Positions 43,150-51,488 of a stretch of DNA of 64,000 nucleotides are shown here, piece by piece. The DNA lies in NCBI RefSeq assembly GCF_018304945.1, contig NZ_JAGQEE010000001.1, positions 1,054,001 to 1,118,000 of the forward strand, written 5' to 3'. A program made the position numbers and the translations under genes. The stretch's first letter is position 1. Each line of letters opens with the position of its first letter. Under the pieces are notes generated by a model. That model was not told where the DNA came from. It worked only from the letters and a program-made list of their open reading frames with translations, and ran no database searches. Source of the stretch: Collimonas humicola. GTDB lineage: Bacteria; Pseudomonadota; Gammaproteobacteria; Burkholderiales; Burkholderiaceae_D.

Positions 43150-43971
43150 TTGCAAGCAACGCAATCACCCCAATCACCATCGAGCATCTTCATCGTGGCG
43201 TCCGCCTATGGTGTCGATTTTGTACAGAAACAAGGCCATGCAGCAGTCCTGCCGCTGGCGGCAAATGCCGGCGCAGACGGACTCGAAGTCCGCCGCGAAC
43301 TGTTCCCCGATTCGGATGCGGAAATCGCGCTGCAGCTTGCCGGCTTAAAAAGCATCTTTGACGCGCATGGCTTGCAAGCGATGTACTCCGCGCCGGAATC
43401 CCTGTTCCGCCAAGACGGCGATCTCGATCTGGCGCTATTGGCGTCGCGTCTGCATGAAGCGGAAGTCCTCGGCGCCGCCACGCTCAAGCTGCAAATGCAC
43501 GGCTATGCCGGCCGCGTCGACGCGCCTGCCCTGCAGCACGCGCTCAGCCGGTCGCCGGCAACGCTGTTGCTGGAAAACGGCCAGCAGGAAAGCGGCTGCC
43601 GCATCAGCGAATTCGCCGGTTTCTTTGCTGCCTGCAGCGCCAGCTTCCCGGCGATCCCGGTGGCAATGACTTTCGACATCGGCAACTGGAGCTGGGCCGG
43701 CGAGGATCCCGTGGCCGCAGTCCAGGCGCTGGCGCCGCACGTGCGCTATATTCATTGCAAGGACGTACAGGGCAGCGGCATGCGGCGCTTTGCGGTAGCG
43801 CTTGACGAAGGCAGCGTCGACTGGCGCGCTTGCCTGAGCCGGCTTCCCGGCGCCGTGCCGCGCGCAATCGAATATCCCTTGCCCGCCGATCCGGCAGCCC
43901 AGGCTCGCCATGTGCGGCAACTGCGTGCGGCGGCGGCATCCCTTTCTTGCGGAGCAGGCACATGCCAGTAA
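43150..43971 (+). CDS. kguE: Sugar-phosphate isomerase/epimerase-type protein (KguE)
   Basis: 273 residues starting at TTG 43150, with AGGAGA 6 nt before it; no ATG fits better. A TIM-barrel of the xylose-isomerase/AP-endonuclease type (ADGLEVRRELFPDSDAEIAL, AMTFDIGNWSWAGEDPVAAV, HVRYIHCKDVQGSGMRRFAV). In Pseudomonas KguE is the first gene of the kgu operon; its precise reaction is not settled. Its stop overlaps the kguK start by 10 bp in another frame. Confidence 0.8.
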   Translation: MQATQSPQSPSSIFIVASAYGVDFVQKQGHAAVLPLAANAGADGLEVRRELFPDSDAEIALQLAGLKSIFDAHGLQAMYSAPESLFRQDGDLDLALLASRLHEAEVLGAATLKLQMHGYAGRVDAPALQHALSRSPATLLLENGQQESGCRISEFAGFFAACSASFPAIPVAMTFDIGNWSWAGEDPVAAVQALAPHVRYIHCKDVQGSGMRRFAVALDEGSVDWRACLSRLPGAVPRAIEYPLPADPAAQARHVRQLRAAAASLSCGAGTCQ

Positions 43972-44927
43972 AATCCCTTGACGTCGTCACCTACGGCGAA
44001 GCCATGGCGATGTTTGTCGCCAGCGAAAGCGGCGATCTGGCCAAGGCAAAAAGCTTTGTCAAGCGTGCCGCGGGAGCGGAACTGAATGTCGCCACCGGCC
44101 TGGCGCGGCTGGGATTCCGGGTCGGCTGGGTGAGCCGGGTCGGCCGCGATTCCTTCGGCCGCTTCGTGCTGGAGACGCTTGCCAGCGAGGGCATCGACAG
44201 CGCAGCCGTCACCGTCGATGAACGCTATCCCACCGCATTTCAGCTCAAATCGCGCAACGACGACGGCAGCGACCCGGAAATCGAATACTTCCGCCAAGGA
44301 TCCGCCGCCAGCCAGCTGTCGATCGCCGACTACCGCCCGGAATACTTCCAGGCGGCGCGCCATCTGCATTTGTCCGGCGTGGCGCCGGCCATTTCCGCCT
44401 CGTCGCTGGAACTGGCCTTCCACGTCGCCGGCGAGATGCGCGCCGCCGGCAAAAGCATCAGCTTCGATCCCAATCTGCGCCCCACCCTGTGGCGTTCGCG
44501 GGAAATCATGACGGACCGGCTCAATGCCCTGGCCTCCTACGCCGACTGGGTGCTGCCGGGCCTGGAAGAAGGCCGCATCCTGACCGGCCTGGCCAGCCCG
44601 CATGACATCGCCGGCTTCTACCTTGCACGCGGCGCCAGCGGCGTCATCGTCAAGCTCGGCAGCGCCGGCGCCTACCTGCGCACGGCGCGCCAGGAAGCCA
44701 CTATCCCCGCCGCGCCGGTCGCCAAGGTGGTCGACACCGTGGGCGCCGGCGACGGCTTTGCCGTCGGCGTCGTCAGCGCCTTGCTGGAGGGGCGCGACGC
44801 GCATTTTGCGGCAACCCGCGGCAACCTGATCGGCGCGATGGCGATCCAGGTCAGCGGCGACAGCGAAGGATTGCCAACACGAAAACGGCTAGTGGACTGC
44901 AACAATCCACTAAAACAACGCCGCTAA
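43962..44927 (+). CDS. kguK: 2-ketogluconokinase (PfkB family)
   Basis: 321 residues from ATG 43962. PfkB fold with VVTYGEAMAMFVASESGDL, the substrate-side GAELNVATGLARLGF, and the ATP/anion-hole signature VVDTVGAGDGFAVGVVSALL with the catalytic Asp. Phosphorylates 2-ketogluconate to 2-keto-6-phosphogluconate. 2-Keto-3-deoxygluconate kinases are close relatives, but context favours KguK. The tail after IQVSGDSEGLPTR is low-complexity. An upstream in-frame extension to 43830 is a shadow of kguE. Confidence 0.85.
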   Translation: MPVKSLDVVTYGEAMAMFVASESGDLAKAKSFVKRAAGAELNVATGLARLGFRVGWVSRVGRDSFGRFVLETLASEGIDSAAVTVDERYPTAFQLKSRNDDGSDPEIEYFRQGSAASQLSIADYRPEYFQAARHLHLSGVAPAISASSLELAFHVAGEMRAAGKSISFDPNLRPTLWRSREIMTDRLNALASYADWVLPGLEEGRILTGLASPHDIAGFYLARGASGVIVKLGSAGAYLRTARQEATIPAAPVAKVVDTVGAGDGFAVGVVSALLEGRDAHFAATRGNLIGAMAIQVSGDSEGLPTRKRLVDCNNPLKQRR

Positions 44928-44985
44928 AAAACAACAGGCTGGCAGCAGACCTGAAGAGCGGACAATCAAAACGAGGAGACAAGCA

Positions 44986-46263
44986 ATGGAAACAAGAAAA
45001 CTGGCGATGCGGCGGTGGTGGTTCATCATGCCCATCGTCTTCATCACTTACAGCCTGGCTTACCTGGACCGCGCCAATTTCGGCTTCGCCAGCGCTGCCG
45101 GCATCAACCGCGATCTCGGCATCGCGCAAAGCACTTCGTCGCTGATCGGCGCCCTGTTCTTCCTCGGCTATTTCTTCTTCCAGATTCCCGGCGCCATCTA
45201 TGCGGAGCGGCGCAGCGTCAAGAAGATGATCTTCTGGAGCCTGGTGCTGTGGGGCAGCTGCGCCGCCCTGACCGGCGTGATCAGCAATATCCCGATGCTG
45301 ATGGTGATCCGCTTTTCGCTGGGCGTGGTGGAAGCGGCGGTGATGCCGGCCATGCTGATCTACATCAGCAACTGGTTTACCAAAACCGAACGCTCGCGCG
45401 CCAACACCTTCCTGATCCTGGGCAATCCGGTCACGGTGCTGTGGATGTCGGTGCTGTCCGGTTACCTGGTCAACAGCTTCGGCTGGCGCCACATGATGAT
45501 CGCCGAAGGGGTGCCGGCGATTGTGTGGGCCTGCATCTGGTGGTTCGTGGTGCAGGACAAGCCGGCTCAATCGACCTGGCTGAAACCGCAGGAAAAGGCC
45601 GACCTGAAGGCGGCGCTCGATCTGGAGCAGGTCGGCATGAAGCCGATGCGCAACTATGCCGAAGCCTTCAAGTCGCCGGCGGTGATCAAGCTGTGCGCGC
45701 AGTATTTCTGCTGGAGCATCGGCGTCTACGGCTTCGTGCTGTGGCTGCCGTCCATCCTGAAGAACGCCGCCGACATCAGCATGGTGGAAACCGGCTGGCT
45801 CTCTTCCCTGCCCTACCTGGCGGCGGTGATCGCCATGCTGCTGACCTCCTGGGCTTCGGACAAGATGCAGAACCGCAAGCTGTTTGTCTGGCCGGCGCTG
45901 CTGATAGCCGCCCTGGCATTCCTCGGTTCCTACCTGCTTGGCAGCAGCAATTTCTGGCTGTCCTACAGTTTGCTGGTGATTGCCGGCGCCGCCATGTACG
46001 CCCCTTACGGACCGTTCTTCGCCATCGTTCCCGAGCTGCTGCCGAAAAATGTCGCCGGCGGCGCCATGGCGCTGATCAACAGCATGGGCGCGCTCGGTTC
46101 TTTCCTCGGCTCCTATGTGGTCGGCTACCTGAACGGCGCCACCGGCAGCCCGTTCGCCTCTTATCTGTTCATGGCCGGCGGCTTGCTGGCCGCGGTGGTG
46201 CTGACCATGTCAGTCAAGCCGGAAACGCAAGCCCTGCCGCTGCCGCAGTCGGTCACGCAATGA
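44986..46263 (+). CDS. kguT: 2-ketogluconate MFS transporter
   Basis: 425 residues, 12 predicted membrane helices, GAGGAGACAAGCA before the ATG. Anion:cation symporter (ACS) subgroup features: ITYSLAYLDRANFGFASAAG, ISNWFTKTERSRANTFLILG, VPELLPKNVAGGAMALINSM. Imports 2-ketogluconate with protons at the inner membrane; homologues move hexuronates or tartrate. Placed between kguK and kguD as in Pseudomonas. Confidence 0.88.
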   Translation: METRKLAMRRWWFIMPIVFITYSLAYLDRANFGFASAAGINRDLGIAQSTSSLIGALFFLGYFFFQIPGAIYAERRSVKKMIFWSLVLWGSCAALTGVISNIPMLMVIRFSLGVVEAAVMPAMLIYISNWFTKTERSRANTFLILGNPVTVLWMSVLSGYLVNSFGWRHMMIAEGVPAIVWACIWWFVVQDKPAQSTWLKPQEKADLKAALDLEQVGMKPMRNYAEAFKSPAVIKLCAQYFCWSIGVYGFVLWLPSILKNAADISMVETGWLSSLPYLAAVIAMLLTSWASDKMQNRKLFVWPALLIAALAFLGSYLLGSSNFWLSYSLLVIAGAAMYAPYGPFFAIVPELLPKNVAGGAMALINSMGALGSFLGSYVVGYLNGATGSPFASYLFMAGGLLAAVVLTMSVKPETQALPLPQSVTQ

Positions 46264-46280
46264 GCAATCGATCAGGAACA

Positions 46281-47249
46281 ATGATGCAAGCGAAAATCGT
46301 ACTCTACAAAAAGGTCGCCGACGATGTATTGGCAATGCTGCAGCAGGACTACCAAGTGGTGCAGTTCGACGGCGTCGACGCCGGCAGCCGTGCCGCCTTC
46401 ATGGCCGAATTGCAGGATGCCGTCGGCCTGATCGGCGCCAGCCTCAAGATCGATGCCGAAATCCTCGACCACGCGCCGCGGCTGAAGGCGATCTCGACCA
46501 TTTCCGTCGGCGTCGACCAGTTCGACCCGGCCGACCTGCGGCGGCGCGGCATTGTGCTGCTCAACACGCCCGATGTCTTGACGGAGACCACTGCCGATAC
46601 CGGCTTTGCGCTGATACTGGCCGCGGCAAGGCGGGTAGTGGAAATGGCTGGCTATGTGAAGCAGGGACGCTGGACCCACAGCATAGGCGAGGATTGCTTC
46701 GGCACCGACGTCCAGGGAAAAACCCTGGGCATTATCGGCATGGGCCGCATCGGCGGCGCGATTGCCCGGCGCGCGTCGCTGGGTTTCAGCATGCGGGTTT
46801 TATACAACAACCGCAGCCCCGACCCTGCCGCTGAAGCCGCCTATGCGGCGCGCTTCTGCCCGCTCGGCCAGTTGTTGCAGAATGCCGATTTCATCTGCAT
46901 CACGGCGCCGCTGACGCCGCAAACCCGCGGCATGATAGGCAAGGCTGAGCTGGCGCAGATGCGTTCCAGCGCCATTCTCGTGAATATCTCGCGCGGCAGC
47001 ATCGTCGATGAAGCAGCGCTGACCGAGGCGCTGGCAAGCGGCCGCCTGCGCGCCGCCGGACTGGATGTATTCGAGCGCGAACCGCTGCCCGCGGATTCAC
47101 GCCTGCTGAGCTTGCCGAATGTGGTCGCGTTGCCGCATATCGGCTCCGCCACGCATGAAACGCGCAAGCGCATGGCGCTGTGCGCGGCGCAGAACCTGCT
47201 GGATGCCTTGAGCGGAAAATCCACTCCCAACGTGGCGAACCCAGCCTAG
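46281..47249 (+). CDS. kguD: 2-keto-6-phosphogluconate reductase (D-2-hydroxyacid dehydrogenase family)
   Basis: 322 residues from ATG 46281 (TCAGGAACA upstream; the next codon is also ATG). NAD(P) site LGIIGMGRIGGAIARRAS, catalytic Arg in NISRGSIVDEAALTEAL, Glu in DVFEREPLP and His in LPHIGSATHETRKRM. Reduces 2-keto-6-phosphogluconate to 6-phosphogluconate, which enters the Entner-Doudoroff or pentose phosphate routes. GhrB-type glyoxylate reductases are nearest alternatives; the operon decides. Last gene of the operon, convergent with cbpM. Confidence 0.87.
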   Translation: MMQAKIVLYKKVADDVLAMLQQDYQVVQFDGVDAGSRAAFMAELQDAVGLIGASLKIDAEILDHAPRLKAISTISVGVDQFDPADLRRRGIVLLNTPDVLTETTADTGFALILAAARRVVEMAGYVKQGRWTHSIGEDCFGTDVQGKTLGIIGMGRIGGAIARRASLGFSMRVLYNNRSPDPAAEAAYAARFCPLGQLLQNADFICITAPLTPQTRGMIGKAELAQMRSSAILVNISRGSIVDEAALTEALASGRLRAAGLDVFEREPLPADSRLLSLPNVVALPHIGSATHETRKRMALCAAQNLLDALSGKSTPNVANPA

Positions 47250-47273
47250 GATTGCTCCCGCTTGCGCCGCCTG

Positions 47274-47612
47274 TCAGACAGGATGGGGCAGACGGGCGTC
47301 CGCCGCTGCCAGCCGCGCTTCCAGCGCCTGGATCCGTTGCAGCAGGCTAAGCGCCATCGCCAGGCCCTGGGTGTCGAGCTCAAAATCGTCGCGCAGGCGG
47401 CGCGCGGTCCTGGCCACCACAATGGTCTGCGACCGGAATACATATTCGGCCTCCGGGCTGCGGTCCGGCTCGATGGCGCCCAGCGCCACCAGCTCCGCCA
47501 GCTCGGCATGGCTGAGTCCGGAATATTCGGCCAGCTCGTCCAGCGAGCAGGCATCGGCATCGTTCAGCCAGACCGCTTCTACCAACAGACTAGTCATTCC
47601 CGCTCTCCTCAA
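47274..47612 (-). CDS. cbpM: Chaperone modulatory protein CbpM
   Basis: 112 residues. MerR-like helical protein with LSHAELAELVALGAIEPDRS and a coiled coil (LQRIQALEARLAAADARL). It overlaps the cbpA stop by 4 bp. CbpM binds the J-domain of CbpA and inhibits its co-chaperone action. Confidence 0.85.
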   Translation of the reverse strand: MRRAGMTSLLVEAVWLNDADACSLDELAEYSGLSHAELAELVALGAIEPDRSPEAEYVFRSQTIVVARTARRLRDDFELDTQGLAMALSLLQRIQALEARLAAADARLPHPV

Positions 47613-48529
47613 TGCAAATGCTGACGTGGGTCGAAAGCCGATTCCGCGGCAAGCTGCTCAAACAGCTCGCGCTCGCGCGCCGTAGGAGTCTTCGGCACCT
47701 CTATCCGGATCACCGCATACAGATTGCCCTGTTCGCCGCTGGCGGACGGCAGCCCGCGCCTGGCCAGCCGGAACTGGCGGTTGGCGGCGGTGCCGGCAGG
47801 AATGTTCAGTTCCACCTTGCCGCCCAGGGTAGGCACCTGGACCACCGCGCCCAGCACCGCTTCCCACGGCGCCAGAGGCAAATCGAAATACAGGTCCTTG
47901 CCGGTGACCCGGTACAGCGGGTGCGGGATCAGCTTCATCATCACATACAGGTCGCCGTGCTTGCCGCCATCGCTGCCCTGCCCGCCCTTGCCTGACAAAC
48001 GCAGGCGCTGGCCGTCTTCGGCGCCTTTCGGTATGCGCACCCGGAAGGTGCGCGGCACCCGGTGCAATTTGCCGTGTTCATCGTACTCCGGCATGCTCAG
48101 CCGGACATCGGTTTCGCCGCCTTCGTAAATCTGCTCCAGCGTGATGGGCGTGTTCACTTCGTAGTCCTCGCCCCTGCTCGGCCGCGGCCGGCCGCCCTGG
48201 CGCGATGCTGCAAAAGCCGCCAGGATGTCGGCCATGTCGACATCGCCGAAGGAAGCACCGCCATCGCTGAAACCCTGCTGCCAGGCATGCGGCGGCTCAA
48301 CGTTTTCGCCAGGCTGGTGGCTGCCCAGCTGGTCATAGGCGGCGCGCTTCTCGGCATCTTTCAGGGTCGAATAGGCTTCGGCGATTTCCTTGAATCTTTC
48401 TTCCCCGGACGGATCCTTGGAAACGTCCGGATGGTATTTGTGGGCCAGCTTGCGATACGCTTGCTTGATTTCAGCCGCGCTGGCAGTCCGCTCGACGCCA
48501 AGGGCACTATAGTAGTCTTTGAATTTCAT
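47609..48529 (-). CDS. cbpA: Curved-DNA-binding J-domain co-chaperone CbpA
   Basis: 306 residues. J-domain 1-70 with HPD at 33-35 (LAHKYHPDVSKDPSGEERF), a glycine-poor linker, then two C-terminal substrate domains (FRVRIPKGAEDGQRLRLSGK, LAPWEAVLGAVVQVPTLGGK) without zinc fingers, which separates CbpA from DnaJ. Works with DnaK under stress and binds curved DNA. Directly followed by cbpM. Confidence 0.92.
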   Translation of the reverse strand: MKFKDYYSALGVERTASAAEIKQAYRKLAHKYHPDVSKDPSGEERFKEIAEAYSTLKDAEKRAAYDQLGSHQPGENVEPPHAWQQGFSDGGASFGDVDMADILAAFAASRQGGRPRPSRGEDYEVNTPITLEQIYEGGETDVRLSMPEYDEHGKLHRVPRTFRVRIPKGAEDGQRLRLSGKGGQGSDGGKHGDLYVMMKLIPHPLYRVTGKDLYFDLPLAPWEAVLGAVVQVPTLGGKVELNIPAGTAANRQFRLARRGLPSASGEQGNLYAVIRIEVPKTPTARERELFEQLAAESAFDPRQHLH

Positions 48530-48541
48530 TTCATCCTTCGT

Positions 48542-49093
48542 TCAATTTTTCAAAAACTCAACGAAATTCCGATTAAATTCCCGCAACTGGTCGCGCACCT
48601 GTTCATCCACCAGCTCGCCGTTCTCATTGAACGCCTTGCCGGCGCGCGACACCATCAGGCGGCCGCCAAACCAGGGCTGCATGCCTAGCGTGCGCAACAC
48701 CGGCAGCCAGGCATTCTGCGACAGGATGGTGCCGAAGCCGCCCGGCGATGCGCCGATCACCGCCACCCGCCGCCCATTGAAGATACGCGCGATGTCGGCT
48801 GGCGGCCGCGACAGCCAGTCGAGCGCGTTCTTGAACACGCCCGGCATGGAATTATTATATTCCGGGGTCACCAGCAGCAGCGCGTCAGCCACCGCGATCT
48901 GTTCCTTCAGCAGCGTTACCGCCGCCGGGATTCCTTCCGCCTGCTCAAGATCGCCGTCATACAAAGGGATGCCCTTGATGGTGCCGATTTCCAGCGTCGC
49001 GCCGGCCGGCATCAGGTCCACCGCCGCCCGCAACAAGGCGGCATTCAGCGAGCCGCTGCGCAAACTTCCTGCTACTCCGACGATTTTCGTCAT
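48542..49093 (-). CDS. NAD(P)H-dependent FMN reductase (quinone/chromate reductase type)
   Basis: 183 residues. Flavodoxin-like fold: KIVGVAGSLRSGSLNAALLR (FMN phosphate loop GSLRSGSLN) and LLLVTPEYNNSMPGVFKNAL (flavin-ring site PEYNNSMPG). The family includes ChrR and YieF, which reduce quinones and metals. Located 12 bp upstream of cbpA and 35 bp after the OsmC gene, so the four genes may form a stress operon. Confidence 0.88.
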   Translation of the reverse strand: MTKIVGVAGSLRSGSLNAALLRAAVDLMPAGATLEIGTIKGIPLYDGDLEQAEGIPAAVTLLKEQIAVADALLLVTPEYNNSMPGVFKNALDWLSRPPADIARIFNGRRVAVIGASPGGFGTILSQNAWLPVLRTLGMQPWFGGRLMVSRAGKAFNENGELVDEQVRDQLREFNRNFVEFLKN

Positions 49094-49128
49094 GTGCTTC
49101 TCCTCAACGGTTGGCTGGGCGTAAACGG

Positions 49129-49539
49129 TTAGCTGGGTGCATCAAGCTTGGTCTGCTGCAAGACGGTGGCAATCGGCGTGCCCTGGCGGATGGTCTTGGT
49201 GACCGGCGTCTTCTCGCAGATTTCAGCCAGCCTGGCGATCTGCGCCTCGCTCAGCTGGGCGCCGAAAGCGATTGTGCGATCGATCTTTTCCTGCCCCTGC
49301 TCATCGCGCGAAAAGCGCAGGCGGACATCGATCAGGCCCAGATCCCATTGCTTGCGGTCGGCGTACATGCGTAGAGTCAGCGAAGTGCAGGCAGCCAGTC
49401 CGGCCAGCAGCAATTCATAAGGGGCAGGACCGCTGTCGGTGCCGCCGTTGTCCAGCGGCTCGTCGGCATGCAACTGATGCGTCCTGGCTTGGATTTGTTG
49501 GGCAAAACCGGTAACGCTTTGCAAGTGAACAGACGCCAT
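49129..49539 (-). CDS. OsmC-family peroxide-related protein
   Basis: 136 residues. OsmC fold with ADEPLDNGGTDSGPAPYELL, the conserved cysteine in LLAGLAACTSLTLRMYADRK, and a second conserved position (IARLAEICEKTPVTKTI) carrying Cys. Acts on organic hydroperoxides through a cysteine pair in family members. Leads the run OsmC, FMN reductase, cbpA, cbpM. Confidence 0.88.
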   Translation of the reverse strand: MASVHLQSVTGFAQQIQARTHQLHADEPLDNGGTDSGPAPYELLLAGLAACTSLTLRMYADRKQWDLGLIDVRLRFSRDEQGQEKIDRTIAFGAQLSEAQIARLAEICEKTPVTKTIRQGTPIATVLQQTKLDAPS

Positions 49540-49701
49540 ACATTCTCCATATCGGTTTCAGATTTCCGGTCGGGCCATATTGCATGGCCGGATTCGATAT
49601 AGAGACTATAGCCGTTTTGGCGGGCGAGGATAGTGCAACGCAGGAATCAGGCGGCGCCGTCCATCGGGCGCCGCTGAGACCAGGTTATCGGAGCGGCATG
49701 C

Positions 49702-50838
49702 TCAAGCCGCCGCCAGCCGCCACAGGGAAGTCAACTCAGCGGCGCGCGCGGCGTGCAAGGGATCGGACGCATCGGAGACCTTCGGGTGCTGCGGCCGGAC
49801 GTCGATTTTCCCGACGACTTTCAGTCCGGCCGCATCGATTGCCGCCAGCAGCTCGGCGCGGCTGCGCAGCGCCAGATGTTCGGCCAGGTCGGACAGGATC
49901 AGCCAGCCTTCGCCGCCCGGCTCCAGATGCTGCGTCAGGCCGCTCAGGAAACCGCGCAGCATACGGCTTTCAGGATCATAGACGGCGTGTTCGATCGGCG
50001 AGCTGGGGCGCGCCGGAATCCACGGCGGATTGCAGATCACCAGCGGCGCCCGCCCCTCGGGAAACAGGTCGGCCTGCACCAGTTTCACCTGGCCGTCCAG
50101 GTTCAGGCGCAGCAGGTTTTCCTTGGCGCAGGACAGCGCGCGCGGGTCCATGTCGGTCGCCACGATCTTGGCCACGCCGCGCTTAGCCAGCAAGGCCGCC
50201 AGCACGCCGGTGCCGGTGCCGATGTCGAAAGCCAGCTTGGTGGACGGCAGCGGCGCATCAGCCACCAGTCCGACGTATTCGCCGCGCACCGGAGAGTAGA
50301 CTCCGTAGTGCGGATGGATGCGCTCGCCCAGCGCCGGGATCTCGACGCCTTTCTTGCGCCACTCGTGGGCGCCGATCAGGCCCAGCAACTCACGCAGCGA
50401 AGCGACGAAAGGTTCTGTCGCAGCACCGTACGCTTCGTTGCAGGCCAGCCGCACGTCGGGCGCGCGCCGCAAGGGAATGCTGTAGTCCGCCTCGAACGGC
50501 AGCAGCAGCATGCCGAGCGTACGGGCGCGCTGCGATTGCGCCTGGCGATGCAGGTTGAAGGCATCGGTCGGCGAGGCCGGCAGCTTGGGACGCTTCTTGG
50601 GCTTGGGTTCGGCCCGCCGCGCCAGCGCCTGCAGCAACTGCCTGGCATTCTGGAAATCGCCGCGCCACAGCATGCCGGTGCCTTCGCACGCAAGGCGGTA
50701 GGCGCTGTCGGCAGTCATGCGGTCGTCCGCAATCACCACCCGCTTCGGCGCAGGATTGCCGCTTTCCGAGCGCCAGTGCGCCGAGCATTCCTGATCGTTC
50801 TCGATCCAGCGGATCAACGGCTGTTCGGCGGCAGTCAT
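49702..50838 (-). CDS. Class I SAM-dependent methyltransferase (RlmG/PrmC-like)
   Basis: 378 residues. C-terminal Rossmann domain with motif I LAFDIGTGTGVLAALLAKRG, acidic VATDMDPRALSCAKENLLRL and motif IV PLVICNPPWIPARPSSP (N-P-P-W). The N-P-P-F/Y/W motif belongs to N-methyltransferases acting on RNA bases or glutamine. The N-terminal 190 residues are a divergent substrate domain. Substrate is not determined. Monocistronic. Confidence 0.82.
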   Translation of the reverse strand: MTAAEQPLIRWIENDQECSAHWRSESGNPAPKRVVIADDRMTADSAYRLACEGTGMLWRGDFQNARQLLQALARRAEPKPKKRPKLPASPTDAFNLHRQAQSQRARTLGMLLLPFEADYSIPLRRAPDVRLACNEAYGAATEPFVASLRELLGLIGAHEWRKKGVEIPALGERIHPHYGVYSPVRGEYVGLVADAPLPSTKLAFDIGTGTGVLAALLAKRGVAKIVATDMDPRALSCAKENLLRLNLDGQVKLVQADLFPEGRAPLVICNPPWIPARPSSPIEHAVYDPESRMLRGFLSGLTQHLEPGGEGWLILSDLAEHLALRSRAELLAAIDAAGLKVVGKIDVRPQHPKVSDASDPLHAARAAELTSLWRLAAA

Positions 50839-51157
50839 ACGAGATGCGCCAGCGGCGAGGCTGGCAAGGTGGAATTCAAGTGCATGGGGCGATCTCGATC
50901 TGTGTATTGGAGGGAGGCAGGGAGCGATGTTTGCAAAACATCATCTGCGGGCTCGCTTGACGAAGCAAGCGAGATATTTCCCGCAAGTATACCTCCTGGC
51001 CGCGGCGCCTGACCTTTTCTTTCAGCCGGAATTAAATGTTACTACACGGCGATTTGACAGATTGCGCGGCCAATGCAACACATATTAACTGTTACCCAAA
51101 TCATTTAACAATCTGCTACAAACCTGCAGCTGAAAACCTGCAATAATCCCGCGCTGC
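50839..51157. other. Intergenic stretch without a supported gene
   Basis: The promoter of the methyltransferase gene must lie here on the minus strand. Apart from AT-rich runs near 51060-51150 I see no RNA gene, repeat or coding region. Confidence 0.4.
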
Positions 51158-51322
51158 CTAGTGTCGCGTCACGCCTCCCCTGCCGGTATATCGCGCCGGC
51201 CTTGGCCCGTAGCGCTAGGCGTGCAGAGGAGACATAGCGGGGCTATGGCGACGAGGCGCAACGACGCGATACGGGTCAAGGACAAGCAAGATGCCGATAG
51301 AGTAAGCGTGACGCGACACTAG
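51158..51322. repeat. 165-bp palindromic MITE-like element
   Basis: Perfect 17-bp terminal inverted repeats CTAGTGTCGCGTCACGC (51158-51174) and its complement (51306-51322). Inside, 51200-51215 pairs with 51266-51281 with two mismatches, and a central hairpin CATAGC-GGG-GCTATG is at 51233-51247. The whole element could fold into one long cruciform or RNA hairpin. No open frame. It sits upstream of wspA. MITE, REP-type element or structured RNA are possible; I found no second copy in the window. Confidence 0.75.
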
Positions 51323-51488
51323 GCTCGCCGGCGCCGAATTTTCCCCCGCATTCGAGCCGCCTGGTTTATTGTATCCGCTTAGAAAGATAGCATTTCGGCG
51401 CAGTTGTTACATGAGCAATTTCCAGACATTCTCCCGGCCGCAAAATGAGAATGCTGCGAACATCAATCAACGACAGGAGTGATGACAC

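Noticed and set aside
43962-43971. Frameshift between kguE and kguK
   Set aside because: The 10-bp overlap is a normal coupled start: both proteins are complete in their own frames.
45015-47249. 744-codon open frame on the plus strand
   Set aside because: The front is a shadow of kguT; kguD begins at 46281 with its own ribosome binding site.
49753-51012. 419-codon plus-strand frame opposite the methyltransferase
   Set aside because: Antisense shadow of a gene with clear SAM and NPPW motifs.
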